Shown here one piece after another: positions 48,868 through 58,573 of a stretch of DNA of 64,000 nt. The notes below the pieces were generated by a model. The model was not told the DNA's origin, made no database searches, and worked only from the letters and a program-made list of their open reading frames with translations. The position numbers were made by a program, and so were the translations under genes. How positions within the stretch are numbered: the stretch's first letter is position 1; every line of letters starts with the position of its first letter. This stretch comes from Shewanella halifaxensis HAW-EB4 (GTDB lineage: Bacteria; Pseudomonadota; Gammaproteobacteria; Enterobacterales; Shewanellaceae): positions 1,984,001 through 2,048,000 of the forward strand of contig NC_010334.1 in NCBI RefSeq assembly GCF_000019185.1, in the 5' to 3' direction.

Positions 48868-50610
48868 TTACTCAAAATGTGATTTTTCGGTTTGATATCG
48901 CCCTTTATAATCAAATATTGTTTCCATCAGCTCCCAGCCTTTCTTTCCTTTTTTCAGTAATAACAGATCTGGGTTTCTAAACAGTGTCGCATCGTCACAG
49001 AGTTGTTTTGGTGTTTGGTATTTCTTATGTTTTATGCCAGGCGTACGGCTGTGGGGGAAAATGAACAAGGCAAACAGCGCGCGAATTTGTGCCGGAGTTT
49101 GCATCTTGAAGTAGCGGCAAAAATCATTGCCATCAAGATCGATATATCTCACAACCAAACGTTCAGCTTCAGGTTCGAGAACCATACTTTGACACTTAAA
49201 CAGGTGGTGATGCTTCTGCTGTAAGACCTCTTTTAAGCGCTTATCAGGATCGACTAGAATTGCCTGGCAGTGGTGACAGACTTTGGCGGCAATATCGTTT
49301 TCTTCACCGCAATTAGGGCAAGCCTTAGAGCGAAAACGGAAATCGCATTGTGTTTTGCGCCCATCTCTTTCTATTAGCGCCTGACAGCGGCGACCAAAAT
49401 GCTCGATAATGTCACCATCGTTATCAGTTAAGCCCCAAAAGATATTGGCAAAATTGCAGACCGGGCAATGTACTTGTACTGGCTTGCATTTGCTATTAGG
49501 TTTAGGTTGGCCAACTTCTGGATAGAAGAGGTCGTAGCCGTTGGCTGCATAATCAATGACAAGACACTCAGCCTTGTTTTTATCTATTCTTAGACCTCGG
49601 CCAACCATCTGCTGAAATAAGCTAACAGAGGCGGTAGGGCGCAGTATGGCAATAAGATCGACATGAGGAGCGTCAAATCCTGTTGTTAACACCGCAACGT
49701 TGACCAAAAACTTAATGTTTTTTTCCTTAAACTCGCCGATAAGACGGTCTCGGTCATCTCGTGAGGTTTTTGCCGTGATCAACGCAACAGCCTCTCCCGC
49801 GAGCCTTAGGACTATCTCTTCGGCATGCTTAACCGTGGCGGCAAAAATAATGATCCCCTGACGATGTTCCCCAAGGGCAATTAACTGTTTAACGATAGCT
49901 GTGGTTGCGCGGCCACAATGGTTGAGAATGGAGTTCACTTCTTTTTCATTGTATTCGCCCGTTGCCGATGCCGTTAGCTCACTAAAATCATATTGAGCAC
50001 TGAGCCCATCAAACATTTTAGGTTGACTTAAAAAACCCTGTTTAATCAGTGGGCGCATCGGCAGTTCGAATATGCACTTTTCAAATACTGGCTTGTCTGT
50101 ATTGCCAATTTTTCCGTGGTAGTGATGGCGATATATCCAACCAAAATCGAGTCGGTAGGGCGTTGCGGTTAGCCCAAGTAATCTAATACGACTATTTTTA
50201 GACTTCAAATGAGTGAGTAGTTGCTGATATTGGCTATCTTTATCAGGGCTAACACGGTGACATTCATCAATAATCACCAAGCTGTATGGCTCATCAAATT
50301 GGCTCGGTTGTTTTACCGCTGATTGAATACTGGCGACAACCGTTTTGCCGTCGGTAGATTTTTGATTGAGTCCAGCTGAGTAGATTTGAGCTTTTGTGGT
50401 AAGCAGGCCAACTTTTTCGGCATTTTGAGCAACCAGCTCTTTAACGTGCGTAAGGACTAACACTCGCCCTTTGGCGATTCTGGCCAGCTCGGCAATGACA
50501 ATACTCTTACCCGCGCCCGTAGGCAGCACCAAAACAGCCGAGTCTGAACTTGCTCTAAAGTGACTAATAGCGGCGTCAACAGATTGTTGTTGATAATCTC
50601 TCAGTTGCAC
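48868..50610 (-). CDS. radD: Superfamily 2 helicase RadD (YejH)
   Basis: DNA repair helicase of 580 residues. Helicase motifs: Walker A LPTGAGKSIVIAEL (near residue 32), DEAD-type box VIIDECHR, motif III LLGLTATPYRLDFG, and C-terminal VLTTGFDAPHVD and QMVGRGLRI. After the helicase core there are zinc-finger-like pairs (CPVCNF, then CPNCGEENDIAAKVCHHC), characteristic of RadD, which aids RecA-mediated strand exchange and double-strand-break repair in E. coli. Single gene on the minus strand. Confidence 0.9.
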   Translation of the reverse strand: MQLRDYQQQSVDAAISHFRASSDSAVLVLPTGAGKSIVIAELARIAKGRVLVLTHVKELVAQNAEKVGLLTTKAQIYSAGLNQKSTDGKTVVASIQSAVKQPSQFDEPYSLVIIDECHRVSPDKDSQYQQLLTHLKSKNSRIRLLGLTATPYRLDFGWIYRHHYHGKIGNTDKPVFEKCIFELPMRPLIKQGFLSQPKMFDGLSAQYDFSELTASATGEYNEKEVNSILNHCGRATTAIVKQLIALGEHRQGIIIFAATVKHAEEIVLRLAGEAVALITAKTSRDDRDRLIGEFKEKNIKFLVNVAVLTTGFDAPHVDLIAILRPTASVSLFQQMVGRGLRIDKNKAECLVIDYAANGYDLFYPEVGQPKPNSKCKPVQVHCPVCNFANIFWGLTDNDGDIIEHFGRRCQALIERDGRKTQCDFRFRSKACPNCGEENDIAAKVCHHCQAILVDPDKRLKEVLQQKHHHLFKCQSMVLEPEAERLVVRYIDLDGNDFCRYFKMQTPAQIRALFALFIFPHSRTPGIKHKKYQTPKQLCDDATLFRNPDLLLLKKGKKGWELMETIFDYKGRYQTEKSHFE

Positions 50611-50732
50611 GAAACTAACCTAATTAAAAACGATTCTATTGAGTAAATGATCCCATATTTGCTTCGATGCGGTAAGTAAAATATCGGCGAATCCTTTTTT
50701 TGTCGTGTTTGAGGTAAAAATGGGACAAAAAA

Positions 50733-50751
50733 AGCCCCTCTGTGAGGGGCT
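50733..50751 (-). terminator. Terminator after acs
   Basis: Perfect 8-base stem AGCCCCTC/GAGGGGCT with loop TGT, followed on the minus strand by a long T run, 41 bases past the acs stop. Confidence 0.9.
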
Positions 50752-50791
50752 AGGGAGTCAAACTGTAGAACTTAATATCTTGCGTATATGT

Positions 50792-52744
50792 TTATTCGCT
50801 ACGATTAAGACGCGTCTCAATCAGTGTATCGATAACGGCAGGATCCGCGAGTGTCGAAGAGTCACCTAAGTTGCTGACCTCATTAGCCGCAATCTTGCGT
50901 AGGAAACGGCGCATAATTTTGCCCGAGCGTGTTTTAGGTAAACCGCCTGCCCACTGGATAAGATCTGGGGTCGCAAGGGCACCAATCTCTTTTCTTACCC
51001 ATTGTCTTAACTCTTGGCGCAGCTCTTCGGTTTCAACCGACCCTTTGGTCAAGGTGACATAGGCGTAGATCCCTTGTCCCTTAATATCGTGCGGATAACC
51101 TACAACAGCAGCCTCTGCTACGAACTCGTGAGCAACTAATGCACTTTCAACTTCAGCGGTACCTAAACGGTGACCCGATACGTTAATCACATCATCGACA
51201 CGTCCGGTGATCCAGTAGTAACCGTCTTCGTCACGCTTAGCACCATCACCGGTAAAGTACATGCCTCTAAATGTTTTAAAGTAAGTCAGTACGAATCGGT
51301 CGTGATCGCCAAATACGGTACGCATCTGCCCCGGCCAAGAATCTAAGATAACTAAGTTACCTTCGCTAGCACCGTCAACGATATTACCCATATTATCGAC
51401 AAGTGCTGGTTGTACGCCAAAGAATGGACGGGTTGCAGAGCCTGGTTTGGTATCCGTTGCACCTGGCAGTGGGCTAATCAAAATCCCGCCAGTTTCCGTT
51501 TGCCACCAAGTATCAACAATTGGGCATTTCTCATGACCAATAACATCGTTATACCAGCGCCAAGCTTCAGGATTAATAGGCTCACCCACCGAGCCCATAA
51601 TCCGCAGTGAGCTACCATCAAAGCCTGCAAACTGCTCTTTTCCTTCAGCCATTAGTGCGCGAATAAGCGTTGGAGCCGTATAAAGAATGTTTACTTTATG
51701 ACGGTCAACCATCTCACCTAAACGGGCTGGGCTTGGATAGTTTGGTACGCCTTCATGAATAAGCACTGTTGCGCCATTGGCTAGTGGTCCGTAAACCATG
51801 TAAGAGTGACCGGTGATCCAGCCTACATCTGCCGTACACCAATAAACTTCATTCTCTTTGTAATCGAATACATATTCGTGGGTCATGGCTGCGTAAACCA
51901 TGTAACCACCCGTGGTATGAAGCACACCTTTAGGGTTACCAGTTGAGCCTGATGTATAGAGCAGGAACAGCGGATCTTCTGCGCCCATCTCTTCAGCAAT
52001 GCAATGCTCTGATGCAGTATCCATTAAGGAGTCCCACCAGATATCACGACCTTCAACCCAGTTGATATCTCCACCCGTGCGTTTCATCACGATGACTTTT
52101 TCAACGCAGTTTACATCAGGATGAGAAAGGGCTTCATCGATATTGGCTTTAAGTGGAATGATACGACCAGCACGCACACCTTCATCGGCCGTGATAACCA
52201 CTTTTGAATTACCGTCAATCACACGTGAGGCAATCGAGTCGGGTGAGAAACCACCAAAGACAACAGAGTGAATGGCACCAATACGGGCACATGCAAGCAT
52301 AGCAACAGCCGCTTCAGGTACCATAGGCATGTATATAGTGACGACGTCACCACGGCGTACACCTTGGCTACGCAGTGCATTAGCAAATTTACAGACTTGC
52401 GTATGTAATTGGCCGTAAGTCAGCGTACGCTGATCTTTAGCGTCATCACCTTCCCAAATAATGGCCAGCTTATCGGCATTGTTTTCTAGGTGTCTATCTA
52501 AACAGTTTGCAGACGCGTTAAGCGTGCCATCGTAGAACCACTTAATAAATAAGTTGTGGTCATCGAAAGAGGTTTTCTTTACCTTAGTAAAGGGCTTTAT
52601 CCAGTCGATACGGTTGCCGTGTTCTCTCCAGAAACCTTCAGGGTTTACAATCGACTCCTGGTACATTTTTTTATATTGTTCATCGTTTACAAGTGCGTTT
52701 GCAGCGATTTCACTTGGAACTTTATAGAGAGACTGCGTGCTCAT
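50792..52744 (-). CDS. acs: Acetyl-CoA synthetase
   Basis: Activates acetate to acetyl-CoA through acetyl-AMP, in the cytoplasm; 650 residues as in E. coli. Motifs: LLYTSGSTGNPKGVLHTTGG (P-loop-like, written in part), YWCTADVGWITGHSY, DTWWQTETGG, YFTGDGAKRDEDGYYWITGR, and the C-terminal acetylation-site lysine in LPKTRSGKIMRRFLRK. AAGGGAAG precedes the ATG. It is divergent from the CrbS-type sensor kinase gene, whose system activates acs in Vibrio, Pseudomonas and Shewanella (established). An inverted repeat lies between them. Confidence 0.97.
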   Translation of the reverse strand: MSTQSLYKVPSEIAANALVNDEQYKKMYQESIVNPEGFWREHGNRIDWIKPFTKVKKTSFDDHNLFIKWFYDGTLNASANCLDRHLENNADKLAIIWEGDDAKDQRTLTYGQLHTQVCKFANALRSQGVRRGDVVTIYMPMVPEAAVAMLACARIGAIHSVVFGGFSPDSIASRVIDGNSKVVITADEGVRAGRIIPLKANIDEALSHPDVNCVEKVIVMKRTGGDINWVEGRDIWWDSLMDTASEHCIAEEMGAEDPLFLLYTSGSTGNPKGVLHTTGGYMVYAAMTHEYVFDYKENEVYWCTADVGWITGHSYMVYGPLANGATVLIHEGVPNYPSPARLGEMVDRHKVNILYTAPTLIRALMAEGKEQFAGFDGSSLRIMGSVGEPINPEAWRWYNDVIGHEKCPIVDTWWQTETGGILISPLPGATDTKPGSATRPFFGVQPALVDNMGNIVDGASEGNLVILDSWPGQMRTVFGDHDRFVLTYFKTFRGMYFTGDGAKRDEDGYYWITGRVDDVINVSGHRLGTAEVESALVAHEFVAEAAVVGYPHDIKGQGIYAYVTLTKGSVETEELRQELRQWVRKEIGALATPDLIQWAGGLPKTRSGKIMRRFLRKIAANEVSNLGDSSTLADPAVIDTLIETRLNRSE

Positions 52745-52807
52745 TGGGCTTCCCTTATCTAATAATGCGTAAGTTGAGTATGGATTGGGAGAGGGGGGTT
52801 TCTCTAT

Positions 52808-52821
52808 TAGACCTTGGTCTA
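52808..52821. promoter_or_regulatory. Inverted repeat between acs and crbS
   Basis: TAGACC-TT-GGTCTA, a perfect 6-base inverted repeat, 64-77 bases upstream of the acs ATG and about 98 upstream of the crbS ATG. The position suits an operator, with the CrbR response regulator the first candidate (inference). Confidence 0.4.
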
Positions 52822-52918
52822 GTAAAATATTTTCCTTATTTTTTAGTTGCTTGTAATTTTAATTCGGCTGGATTTCATTGCTTTTTTGCCGCAAAATAGT
52901 TTAAAAAAAGAGAATCCT

Positions 52919-55900
52919 ATGAATTTGACTGTTTTGGTTGGCACCATTGCCATCGTTTATGTGTTGTTACTGTTTCTTCTCGCTTGGGGCGCGGAGCGTT
53001 GGTTCAGTGGGATCACTAAACGGATCCAGACTTGGATCTATGGCTTAAGCCTTGCCGTTTACTGTTCATCATGGAGTTTTCTTGGCACTGTCGGTCAATC
53101 CGCTCAAGATTTATGGTCATTCCTACCTATCTTTATCGGTCCCATTCTCATCTTTACCTTTGGTTTTAGTTTGCTACGTAAGATGGTGATCGTGTCTAAG
53201 GCACAGAATATCACCTCTGTAGCGGATTTTATTGCCGCTAGATACGGAAAATCTCAGTTACTTGCCGCTATAGTGACCTTGATTGCCCTCTTTGGGATCA
53301 TGCCCTATATTGCACTGCAGCTTAAAGCGATGGTGTTTAGTCTCAACCTCTTTCAACCCGATGGCGCACTGTTTAGTGGCGCAAAAGTCTCTCTGATTAT
53401 CACAGCAATATTGGCAGTTTTTGCCATATTATTTGGTACTCGAAAGCTCGATGCAACAGAACATAATCCTGGAATGATGCTAGCCATCGCTTTCGAATCG
53501 TTAGTTAAACTAGGTGCATTCTTGCTGGTGGGTATTGTTATTAGTTTTGGCGTGTTCGATGGTTTTGGTGATATCTGGCAGCAAGCTACAGAGCGTGAAT
53601 TAATTAACAAGCCAAATATTCGTCTCGAATCTTTAATGCCGGAGTTATTGGTGGGTATGGCAGCATTTTTATGTATGCCGCGTCAGTTTCATGTGATGAT
53701 GGTGGAGTGTGAAAATGAGCGCTCCATATTAAAAGCACGTTGGCTATTTCCACTCTATCTGCTGTTATTCGGTATGTTTGTCGCGCCGCTTGCTCTGGCG
53801 GGAAAGATATTGCTGGGCGATGCTATCGCTGCCGACACCTATGTGATCAACTTACCTCTTGCACTTAATCAACCTTGGTTAGCGGTGGTTGCATTATTGG
53901 GCACTCTTTCTGCTGCGACGGGCATGGTGATTGTTGCGGTGGTGACCATTAGCGTTATGGTCAGTAATGAATGGTTAGTGCCATTAATGCTGCGTACAGG
54001 CCAAATTAAAGCGCGAAATTTCAGTCAGTTTTCTCAGTTACTACTAAATGCCCGTCGTCTGGCGATTATGCTCATTTTGGGGGGAGGGTATTTTAGCTAC
54101 TTATCGTTTATGGACAATGACTCCCTGTCATCGTTAGGCATGCTGTCGTTTGGCGCTTTTGCGCAGCTTGCACCTGCGCTTATTGGCGGTATGTATTGGA
54201 AACACGGTAATCGCAGTGGGGTGTTTTTAGGGCTCGCGGTTGGTTTTGGGTGTTGGTGCTATATATTGCTGCAAGGCGCGGTGAATTCGCCGGCGATCAT
54301 GGCGACCGAATTTGCAGTACTTGAATCAATTACCCCCAATGTGCGTGATATTTTGATTGCCTTACTAGCAAACTGTGCCTGCTATATACTGGGTTCAGTC
54401 TGGTTTAGAGCAGGCGTCGCCGAACGCATGCAAGCAAGCGCTTTTGTTGCTCCAGGTGAGCTTAAAAAAGATATCAATCGCAAGAGTGCCCCCGTCTCGC
54501 AACAAGATTTATTAATTCTTGCTAGTCGGTTTGTGAGCCCTACACGCGCCTATGAGAGCTTTTCTGCATTTTCAGAAGATGCGGTAAAAAGTGATAGCTG
54601 GCATAAGGTGGCACCGCCAGAACTTATCGCTCATACCGAGCATATGTTAGCGGGGGTTTTAGGGGCTTCGAGTGCATCACTGGTACTTGACTCAGTCTTG
54701 CAAGGTCGCGATCTAGCATTAGATGAAGTGTTCAGTCTAGTTGATGAAGCCTCATCTAAAGTTATCTTAAGTCAAGATATGCTGCGTGGGGCCATTGAGC
54801 ACGCCTATGAAGGCATGAGTGTGGTAGACAAAGACCTCAATTTGGTTGCATGGAATTACAAGTACGCCGAGCTATATGGTTATCCGGATAATTTCTTACA
54901 CTCAGGTATGCCTATTAGTGATGTCGTGCGCTTTAACGCTGAGCGAGGATATTGTGGAGAAGGGGATATAGAAGCACAAGTTGAGAAACGTGTGCAGCAT
55001 ATGCGTAACGGCACTCCTCATGTATCAGAAAGGCAACGTAAAGACGGTAAAGTGATTAAGATCCAAGGTAATCCGATGCCCGGCGGCGGCTTTGTAATGA
55101 ACTTTACCGACATCACTCAGTATCGCCTGCAAGCTGAAGCGCTGCAGGAGGCCAATGAAACATTAGAGGCTAGAGTTAAAGAGCGTACTTATGAGCTAGC
55201 CCTGCTTAATAGCAAGTTACTCGAAGCTAAAGCGCAAGAGGAGATGGCGAATGCGTCAAAGAGTCGATTTCTTGCTGCTGTCGGCCATGACTTGATGCAG
55301 CCACTAAATGCCGCTAGGTTATTTACCGCTTCTTTATCGCAATATCCGAACCTTGACCAAGAGGGAAAAACCACTCTTAATCATGTCAATAGCTCTCTTA
55401 AAATCGCTGGCGAATTACTAACGGATCTGCTCGATATCTCTAAGCTTGATTCAGGCATGGTGGAGGTGAATCGACGCGACTTTGCAATAGCCGACTTACT
55501 TGATGGTTTAGCCGTTGAATTTGATGCTATGTCTAAAGATTGCCTGATTAAGTTTTGTTTTGTCTCCTGTTCGGTAACGATTAACTCAGATCAGAGTTTG
55601 TTGCGCCGTGTACTGCAAAACTTTCTCACTAACGCTTATCGATATGCCAAGGGCAATCGAGTGCTACTAGGCTGTCGCCGCAGAGGCTCTGAGCTTGAGA
55701 TCCAAGTTATTGATACTGGCTGCGGTATTGATGAAAGCGAAACGACTGAGATCTTCAAAGAGTTTAAACGTTTAGACAATCCTGAGAGTAAAAGTGTCAG
55801 TGGTTTAGGTCTTGGTCTAGCTATTGCCGACAGAATTAGTCGAGTGCTATCCCATGATATAAATGTGAGCTCAGAGCTTGGAAAAGGTTCGGTGTTTTCG

Positions 55901-56347
55901 ATAATAGTGCCACTAGGAGAGAAGAACACTGCACCTATTCCAAAGAAAGTTCAGTCATTACTTCAACCACTTGCGGGGGTGAAGGTGTTGTGTATTGACA
56001 ACGAAGAGGCGATTCTTGCTGGATTAGAAAGCTTACTGAGTCGCTGGCAATGCGAAGTGATATGTGCAAAAGACTTAGCCGATGCGCGGATAAAGTTAGG
56101 CCTTAAAGGAGTCGCACCAGATATTGTGTTAGCAGACTATCACTTAGATGACGGCCAAAATGGCGTTGATGCAATGGATGGCATTAGAGGTTTATATGGC
56201 GAGCATCTGCCGGGGATACTTATCACAGCAAATACACGAAAAGACTTGATTGATGACATGCATAAGCGGGGTTATCACTATATGGCGAAAATGGTTAAAC
56301 CTGCTGCATTGAGGGCACTAATTTCAAGTCTGGTTAAAAAGACTTAG
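52919..56347 (+). CDS. crbS: CrbS-type hybrid sensor kinase with sodium/solute symporter domain
   Basis: A 1142-residue membrane protein. The N-terminal ~500 residues form a sodium/solute-symporter-like domain with about 13 membrane segments. Then come a PAS domain (about 620-740, AIEHAYEGMSVVDKDLNLVAW), a coiled coil, a histidine kinase (His790 in AAVGHDLMQPLNAARL; ATP-binding NFLTNAYRYAKG, DTGCGIDE, GLGLGLAIADRI) and a C-terminal receiver with Asp1073 (VLADYHLDD). This is the CrbS/ActS layout that senses acetate-related cues. I start at the ATG at 52919; the open frame to 52847 adds 24 residues without support. Divergent from acs; crbR lies 2.2 kb downstream. Confidence 0.92.
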   Translation: MNLTVLVGTIAIVYVLLLFLLAWGAERWFSGITKRIQTWIYGLSLAVYCSSWSFLGTVGQSAQDLWSFLPIFIGPILIFTFGFSLLRKMVIVSKAQNITSVADFIAARYGKSQLLAAIVTLIALFGIMPYIALQLKAMVFSLNLFQPDGALFSGAKVSLIITAILAVFAILFGTRKLDATEHNPGMMLAIAFESLVKLGAFLLVGIVISFGVFDGFGDIWQQATERELINKPNIRLESLMPELLVGMAAFLCMPRQFHVMMVECENERSILKARWLFPLYLLLFGMFVAPLALAGKILLGDAIAADTYVINLPLALNQPWLAVVALLGTLSAATGMVIVAVVTISVMVSNEWLVPLMLRTGQIKARNFSQFSQLLLNARRLAIMLILGGGYFSYLSFMDNDSLSSLGMLSFGAFAQLAPALIGGMYWKHGNRSGVFLGLAVGFGCWCYILLQGAVNSPAIMATEFAVLESITPNVRDILIALLANCACYILGSVWFRAGVAERMQASAFVAPGELKKDINRKSAPVSQQDLLILASRFVSPTRAYESFSAFSEDAVKSDSWHKVAPPELIAHTEHMLAGVLGASSASLVLDSVLQGRDLALDEVFSLVDEASSKVILSQDMLRGAIEHAYEGMSVVDKDLNLVAWNYKYAELYGYPDNFLHSGMPISDVVRFNAERGYCGEGDIEAQVEKRVQHMRNGTPHVSERQRKDGKVIKIQGNPMPGGGFVMNFTDITQYRLQAEALQEANETLEARVKERTYELALLNSKLLEAKAQEEMANASKSRFLAAVGHDLMQPLNAARLFTASLSQYPNLDQEGKTTLNHVNSSLKIAGELLTDLLDISKLDSGMVEVNRRDFAIADLLDGLAVEFDAMSKDCLIKFCFVSCSVTINSDQSLLRRVLQNFLTNAYRYAKGNRVLLGCRRRGSELEIQVIDTGCGIDESETTEIFKEFKRLDNPESKSVSGLGLGLAIADRISRVLSHDINVSSELGKGSVFSIIVPLGEKNTAPIPKKVQSLLQPLAGVKVLCIDNEEAILAGLESLLSRWQCEVICAKDLADARIKLGLKGVAPDIVLADYHLDDGQNGVDAMDGIRGLYGEHLPGILITANTRKDLIDDMHKRGYHYMAKMVKPAALRALISSLVKKT

Positions 56348-56361
56348 TGGCTTATTTTATC

Positions 56362-56393
56362 AAACAAAGGTGCGCAATTACGTACCTTTGTTT
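56362..56393 (+). terminator. Terminator after crbS
   Basis: 13-base stem (AAACAAAGGTGCG with CGTACCTTTGTTT, one G-T pair, loop CAATTA), 15 bases beyond the stop. Confidence 0.75.
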
Positions 56394-56500
56394 ATTCACA
56401 ACTCGCAACGAGAAACCACAGTCGTTAGACGCACTGTTGTGGGTAATATTGAGGGCTATATAACCGCATGTTAGTTGTAGTGACTCAATTTAAGTAAAAT

Positions 56501-56833
56501 TTACTCTACTTTTACAGGAGTGAGTCCTTGATCGCGTGATTCAAGTGCCGTATCTAGATCAAAGCCACTGATCTTCCAGCTTTTGGCTTGTTCTGGAGTA
56601 AATGATTGCTCTTTCCAGCTTTGTGCATTTTCTAAATTAAATCCTTCCTTACTCCAATCTGCTGATTGCTCAGCGTTAAATCCTGCACGTTTCCAATTTT
56701 GAGCTTGCTCTGCATTAAAACCAATTTCCTTCCAGGCCGCAATATCTCCTTCTGACATACCTTTCCATGTTGCAGGTGAGGATGCACAGGCAGTAAGCGC
56801 TAAAATAATCATGACTAGACTGAGCTTTTTCAT
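56501..56833 (-). CDS. Small lipoprotein with six 13-residue repeats
   Basis: A 110-residue protein I cannot name. Residues 1-16 are a lipoprotein signal (MKKLSLVMIILALTACAS, Cys16). The rest is almost wholly a 13-residue repeat of the form G-F-N-x-E-Q-A-x-x-W-K-x-x: GMSEGDIAAWKEI, GFNAEQAQNWKRA, GFNAEQSADWSKE, GFNLENAQSWKEQ, SFTPEQAKSWKIS, GFDLDTALESRDQ, then a short tail. Each unit probably forms a short helix and a turn with the Trp packed inside (inference). It is divergent from the PuuB-like gene and sits between crbS and crbR, but nothing else ties it to acetate control. Confidence 0.8.
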   Translation of the reverse strand: MKKLSLVMIILALTACASSPATWKGMSEGDIAAWKEIGFNAEQAQNWKRAGFNAEQSADWSKEGFNLENAQSWKEQSFTPEQAKSWKISGFDLDTALESRDQGLTPVKVE

Positions 56834-57163
56834 ATCAATTTCCTTGGTTAGTAATTATCTCATCCTCGGTTAGTACCGAGCACAGCTTTAGACAATACAT
56901 TATTGGCTGGTGTGTAAATTCAAAGTTCACTATTGAAGATAGTCGGTCAAATATATCTCGACAAGTTATTGCGTAGGGGGAAGTAAACTGTGTTATCAGC
57001 AAGGCTGCGACAATCTCACTTAGCTGAAATATGAATTTTCAATTTTCTATAGTCGCTGCTTTTCTGGTCTTGATCTAATTAATTGGATTGATATACTGAA
57101 CAAATCTTTAAATTTGTAAAAAATATAAAACAAGAAGTAACTGATTACTCATAAGGAATGGAT
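56834..57163. other. Intergenic region between the repeat lipoprotein and the oxidase gene
   Basis: 330 A/T-rich bases between divergent genes, so both promoters should lie here. I see no gene and no strong operator. Confidence 0.5.
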
Positions 57164-58453
57164 ATGTCCGAACCACGCTGTGACTCCTATTACAATGCAA
57201 CTATTAATAAAGAAACCGATTATCCCGAGTTAGAACAAGAGATCAGAGTGGATGTGGTGATCATTGGTGGTGGTTTTACCGGTGTCGCCACAGCGCTAGA
57301 GCTGTCAGAGAAGGGGTACAAGGTTGCGGTTTTAGAAGCGAATAAAATTGCCTGGGGAGCCACTGGGCGTAATGGTGGGCAAGTTACTGGTAGCTTGTCA
57401 GGCGATGAAGCCATGACAAAGCAACTTAGGAATTGTCTAGGCACTGATGCTGAGCAATATGTTTGGAATATGCGCTGGCGCGGGCATGAGATCATTAAAG
57501 AACGCGTTAATAAATATAATATCGACTGTGATTTAAAATTTGGTCACATTCATACCGCATACAAAGCGAGCCATTTAAAAGAGCTAGAAAAGACTTATTC
57601 TGAGGGCTGCAAACGAGGCATGGAAGCTGAGTTGTCAATGTTGAATAAAGAAGAACTCTCACAGCACCTAAATACACCCCTTTATCACGGTGGACTGCTT
57701 AATAAGCGTAATATGCACCTACACTCAGTAAACTTATGCATAGGTGAAGCTAGGGCGGCAGAGAGTCTCGGGGCTCTAATTTTTGAGCATTCGGCAGTTG
57801 TCGACATTAACGATGGTGCGTTGGTTACGGTGACAACCAATAAAGGCAAAGTCGTCGCCAATAGCGCAGTACTAGCAGGTAACGCGTACCATAAATTAGC
57901 CCGTAAAAAACTCCGTGGAATGTTGTTCCCTGCATCTTTAGGTAACTGTGCTACTGCGCAGTTGCCAGCAGAATTGGCGCGGAGCCTGATCCCTAAAGAT
58001 GTCGCCGTCTATGATACTCGCTTTGTACTCGACTATTACCGGTTAACAGCCGATAACCGTTTAATGTTTGGCGGCGGAACTAACTATTCTGGTCGAGATT
58101 CAAAAAATGTTGCGCTCGAGCTGAGACCTGCTATCGAGCGTACCTTTCCGCAACTTAAAGGTGTAGACATTGAGTTTGAATGGACTGGTATGGCGGGCAT
58201 TGTGCTTAATCGGATCCCTCAGTTAGGTAAGGTTTCGAAGAATGTTTTTTATTGCCAAGGTTATTCAGGTCATGGGGTGGCGACATCTCATATTATGGGA
58301 GAAGTCATGGCGAGCGCCGTAGTTGGAGAGCTACAAGAGTTTGACTTGTTTGCACAGATGCCCCATTTTCGTATTCCACTTAATGAGTGGTTTGGAAATC
58401 AAGCTTTAGCGCTGGGCATGATGTATTACAAGGTGATGGAAAACTTTCGTTAA
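57164..58453 (+). CDS. FAD-dependent oxidase, PuuB/DadA type
   Basis: A 429-residue FAD-dependent amine or amino-acid oxidase. The dinucleotide-binding motif is VVIIGGGFTGVATALELSEKG (in parts: VVIIGGGFTG, ALELSEKGYKVAVLEA), followed by the subfamily phrase AWGATGRNGGQVTGS. The C-terminal part has FGGGTNYSGRD, WTGMAGIVLNRIPQLG and YCQGYSGHGVATSHI. It is most like gamma-glutamylputrescine oxidase (PuuB), but no other puu gene is near, so the substrate is uncertain. I chose the ATG at 57164, 6 bases after AAGGA; another ATG at 57158 abuts that sequence. Confidence 0.82.
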   Translation: MSEPRCDSYYNATINKETDYPELEQEIRVDVVIIGGGFTGVATALELSEKGYKVAVLEANKIAWGATGRNGGQVTGSLSGDEAMTKQLRNCLGTDAEQYVWNMRWRGHEIIKERVNKYNIDCDLKFGHIHTAYKASHLKELEKTYSEGCKRGMEAELSMLNKEELSQHLNTPLYHGGLLNKRNMHLHSVNLCIGEARAAESLGALIFEHSAVVDINDGALVTVTTNKGKVVANSAVLAGNAYHKLARKKLRGMLFPASLGNCATAQLPAELARSLIPKDVAVYDTRFVLDYYRLTADNRLMFGGGTNYSGRDSKNVALELRPAIERTFPQLKGVDIEFEWTGMAGIVLNRIPQLGKVSKNVFYCQGYSGHGVATSHIMGEVMASAVVGELQEFDLFAQMPHFRIPLNEWFGNQALALGMMYYKVMENFR

Positions 58454-58501
58454 TGCTTGCTGTTGCACTTTGTGCGCTTCGAAATTAGCAAGGCAGAGAA
58501 T

Positions 58502-58543
58502 AATAAAAATCCGCTTCGATTACTCGTTAGCGGAATTTTTATT
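58502..58543. terminator. Bidirectional terminator between the oxidase gene and crbR
   Basis: Inverted repeat AATAAAAATCCGCT with AGCGGAATTTTTATT (one-base bulge, loop of 13). T-rich on both strands and placed between convergent genes. Confidence 0.65.
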
Positions 58544-58573
58544 AGTCGCGATACATACTAGGATATCGACTCG

